Shown here: piece after piece, positions 43,860-44,266 of the stretch
Numbering within the stretch: position 1 is the stretch's first letter
Layout of the letters: every line of letters starts with the position of its first letter
DNA from: Pseudomonadota bacterium
Lineage (GTDB): Bacteria; Desulfobacterota; Desulfobulbia; Desulfobulbales; SURF-16
Reading direction: 5' to 3'
Length of the DNA stretch: 44,266 nucleotides
NCBI GenBank assembly: GCA_018816555.1
Contig: JAHIVT010000020.1
Coordinates: 1-44,266, forward strand
Program-made: the position numbers and the translations under genes
Notes under the pieces: model-generated
Seen by the model: the letters and a program-made list of their open reading frames with translations, nothing else
Database searches by the model: none
What the model was told of the DNA's origin: nothing

Positions 43860-44266
43860 TAGTCGCCTCCATGTAAAGGGTATAGGACTATATTAAAACC
43901 AAATTTAGTCGCATGTCAACAAAGTCTTTTCAAAAGAAAAGGAGGCGAAATGTCGACTACTGTGTACTAAAGCCCGGCCCTGCTTTGTGTTTTGGAAACT
44001 TCTTCACTTTGCTCAAAATGGGATATCTTTAATTCGTGAGGGTATAAAATCGTTAGAAAGGGAAGATTTTGAACTATTGGAAAGGCGTGGTTGCTGCTAT
44101 TTCCGGATATAGATGGGGTTAAGAATCAGGAATAGTGTTAACTTGGCCACTTGGTCTACCCTTTAACATTGGCAACACGAACCTTCAGTCTCCGGATACA
44201 CGATATGGTGTGGTATCAACCATTGCGCCTTAAAGCGCTGCCAGAGGATGGTAAACGAGACTGGGT
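43860..44266. other. 407-bp right edge: antitoxin promoter region and unassigned, probably decayed sequence
   Basis: No intact gene is supported. It includes the antitoxin upstream region with the possible GACTA/TAGTC dyad. A strong ggaggcga ribosome site at 43941-43948 precedes ATG 43950, but that frame stops after six codons (MSTTVY). On the minus strand a short frame ending at a TAG near 43958 reads KKFPKHKAGPGFSTQ, which looks like a gene end but is closed upstream within 22 codons. No insertion-sequence ends were identified. Confidence 0.4.

Noticed and set aside
1-44266. CRISPR arrays, tRNA and rRNA genes, prophage or transposase genes
   Set aside because: No spaced direct repeats, tRNA-like folds, rRNA segments, integrases or transposases were recognised in any intergenic region.

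Overview
The window looks like a chromosomal segment of a Gram-negative, flagellate or otherwise chemotactic anaerobe of the Desulfobacterota (former Deltaproteobacteria), probably near Desulfobulbales. This is inferred, not proven. The reasons are the gene order hldE1-kinase / YicC / RemA-DUF370 / gmk, the MsbA and dTDP-rhamnose genes of an outer-membrane organism, very large PAS-rich hybrid kinases with NtrC-type partners, an HBM-type chemoreceptor, and repeat types I associate with this phylum.

Layout. 1-4081: the 5' end of msbA (minus strand), diverging from the complete dTDP-L-rhamnose operon rfbBACD, followed by a small Trm112-like zinc protein. 4089-9712: a TIM-barrel sugar-isomerase-like/CbiR-like protein, dnaE (with a 9-bp tandem repeat inside its 5' end) and a VKOR-thioredoxin fusion. 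9756-33368: a 24-kb signalling island with two chemoreceptors, CheW, a single-domain response regulator, two sigma-54 activator response regulators, four PAS-rich hybrid histidine kinases and a small membrane-anchored four-cysteine protein. 33391-35530: a YkgJ-type cysteine-cluster protein, a DUF5619-like protein, two abutting gene remnants and a MauE/DoxX-like membrane protein. 35604-40809: an LPS-core/housekeeping operon (glycosyltransferase-9-like protein, heptose-7-P kinase, YicC, RemA-like, guanylate kinase, RlmB). 40919-41069: a MITE-like imperfect inverted repeat. 41185-43091: a GC-richer two-gene agmatine-to-putrescine module. 43255-43859: a ParE/RelE-Phd/YefM toxin-antitoxin pair. 43860-44266: no intact gene.

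How the genes work together. The rfb genes make dTDP-L-rhamnose for surface polysaccharide, and msbA, the GT9-like protein and the heptose kinase serve LPS. In the signalling island, the 14918-18448 kinase overlaps the 13089-14921 sigma-54 activator by 4 bp and is its likely partner. The 30579-33368 kinase is divergent from the 28996-30384 activator and likely pairs with it.

Most interesting local system. Downstream of the second activator there is a 12+12 bp palindrome (28825-28850), then about 100 bp further a good -24/-12 sigma-54 promoter (28713-28729, minus strand), then a gene that exists only as a decayed reading frame (28269-28669, one frameshift and one nonsense codon). Put together this reads as activator, enhancer, sigma-54 promoter and a degraded small receiver-like target gene. 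No single open frame shows it.
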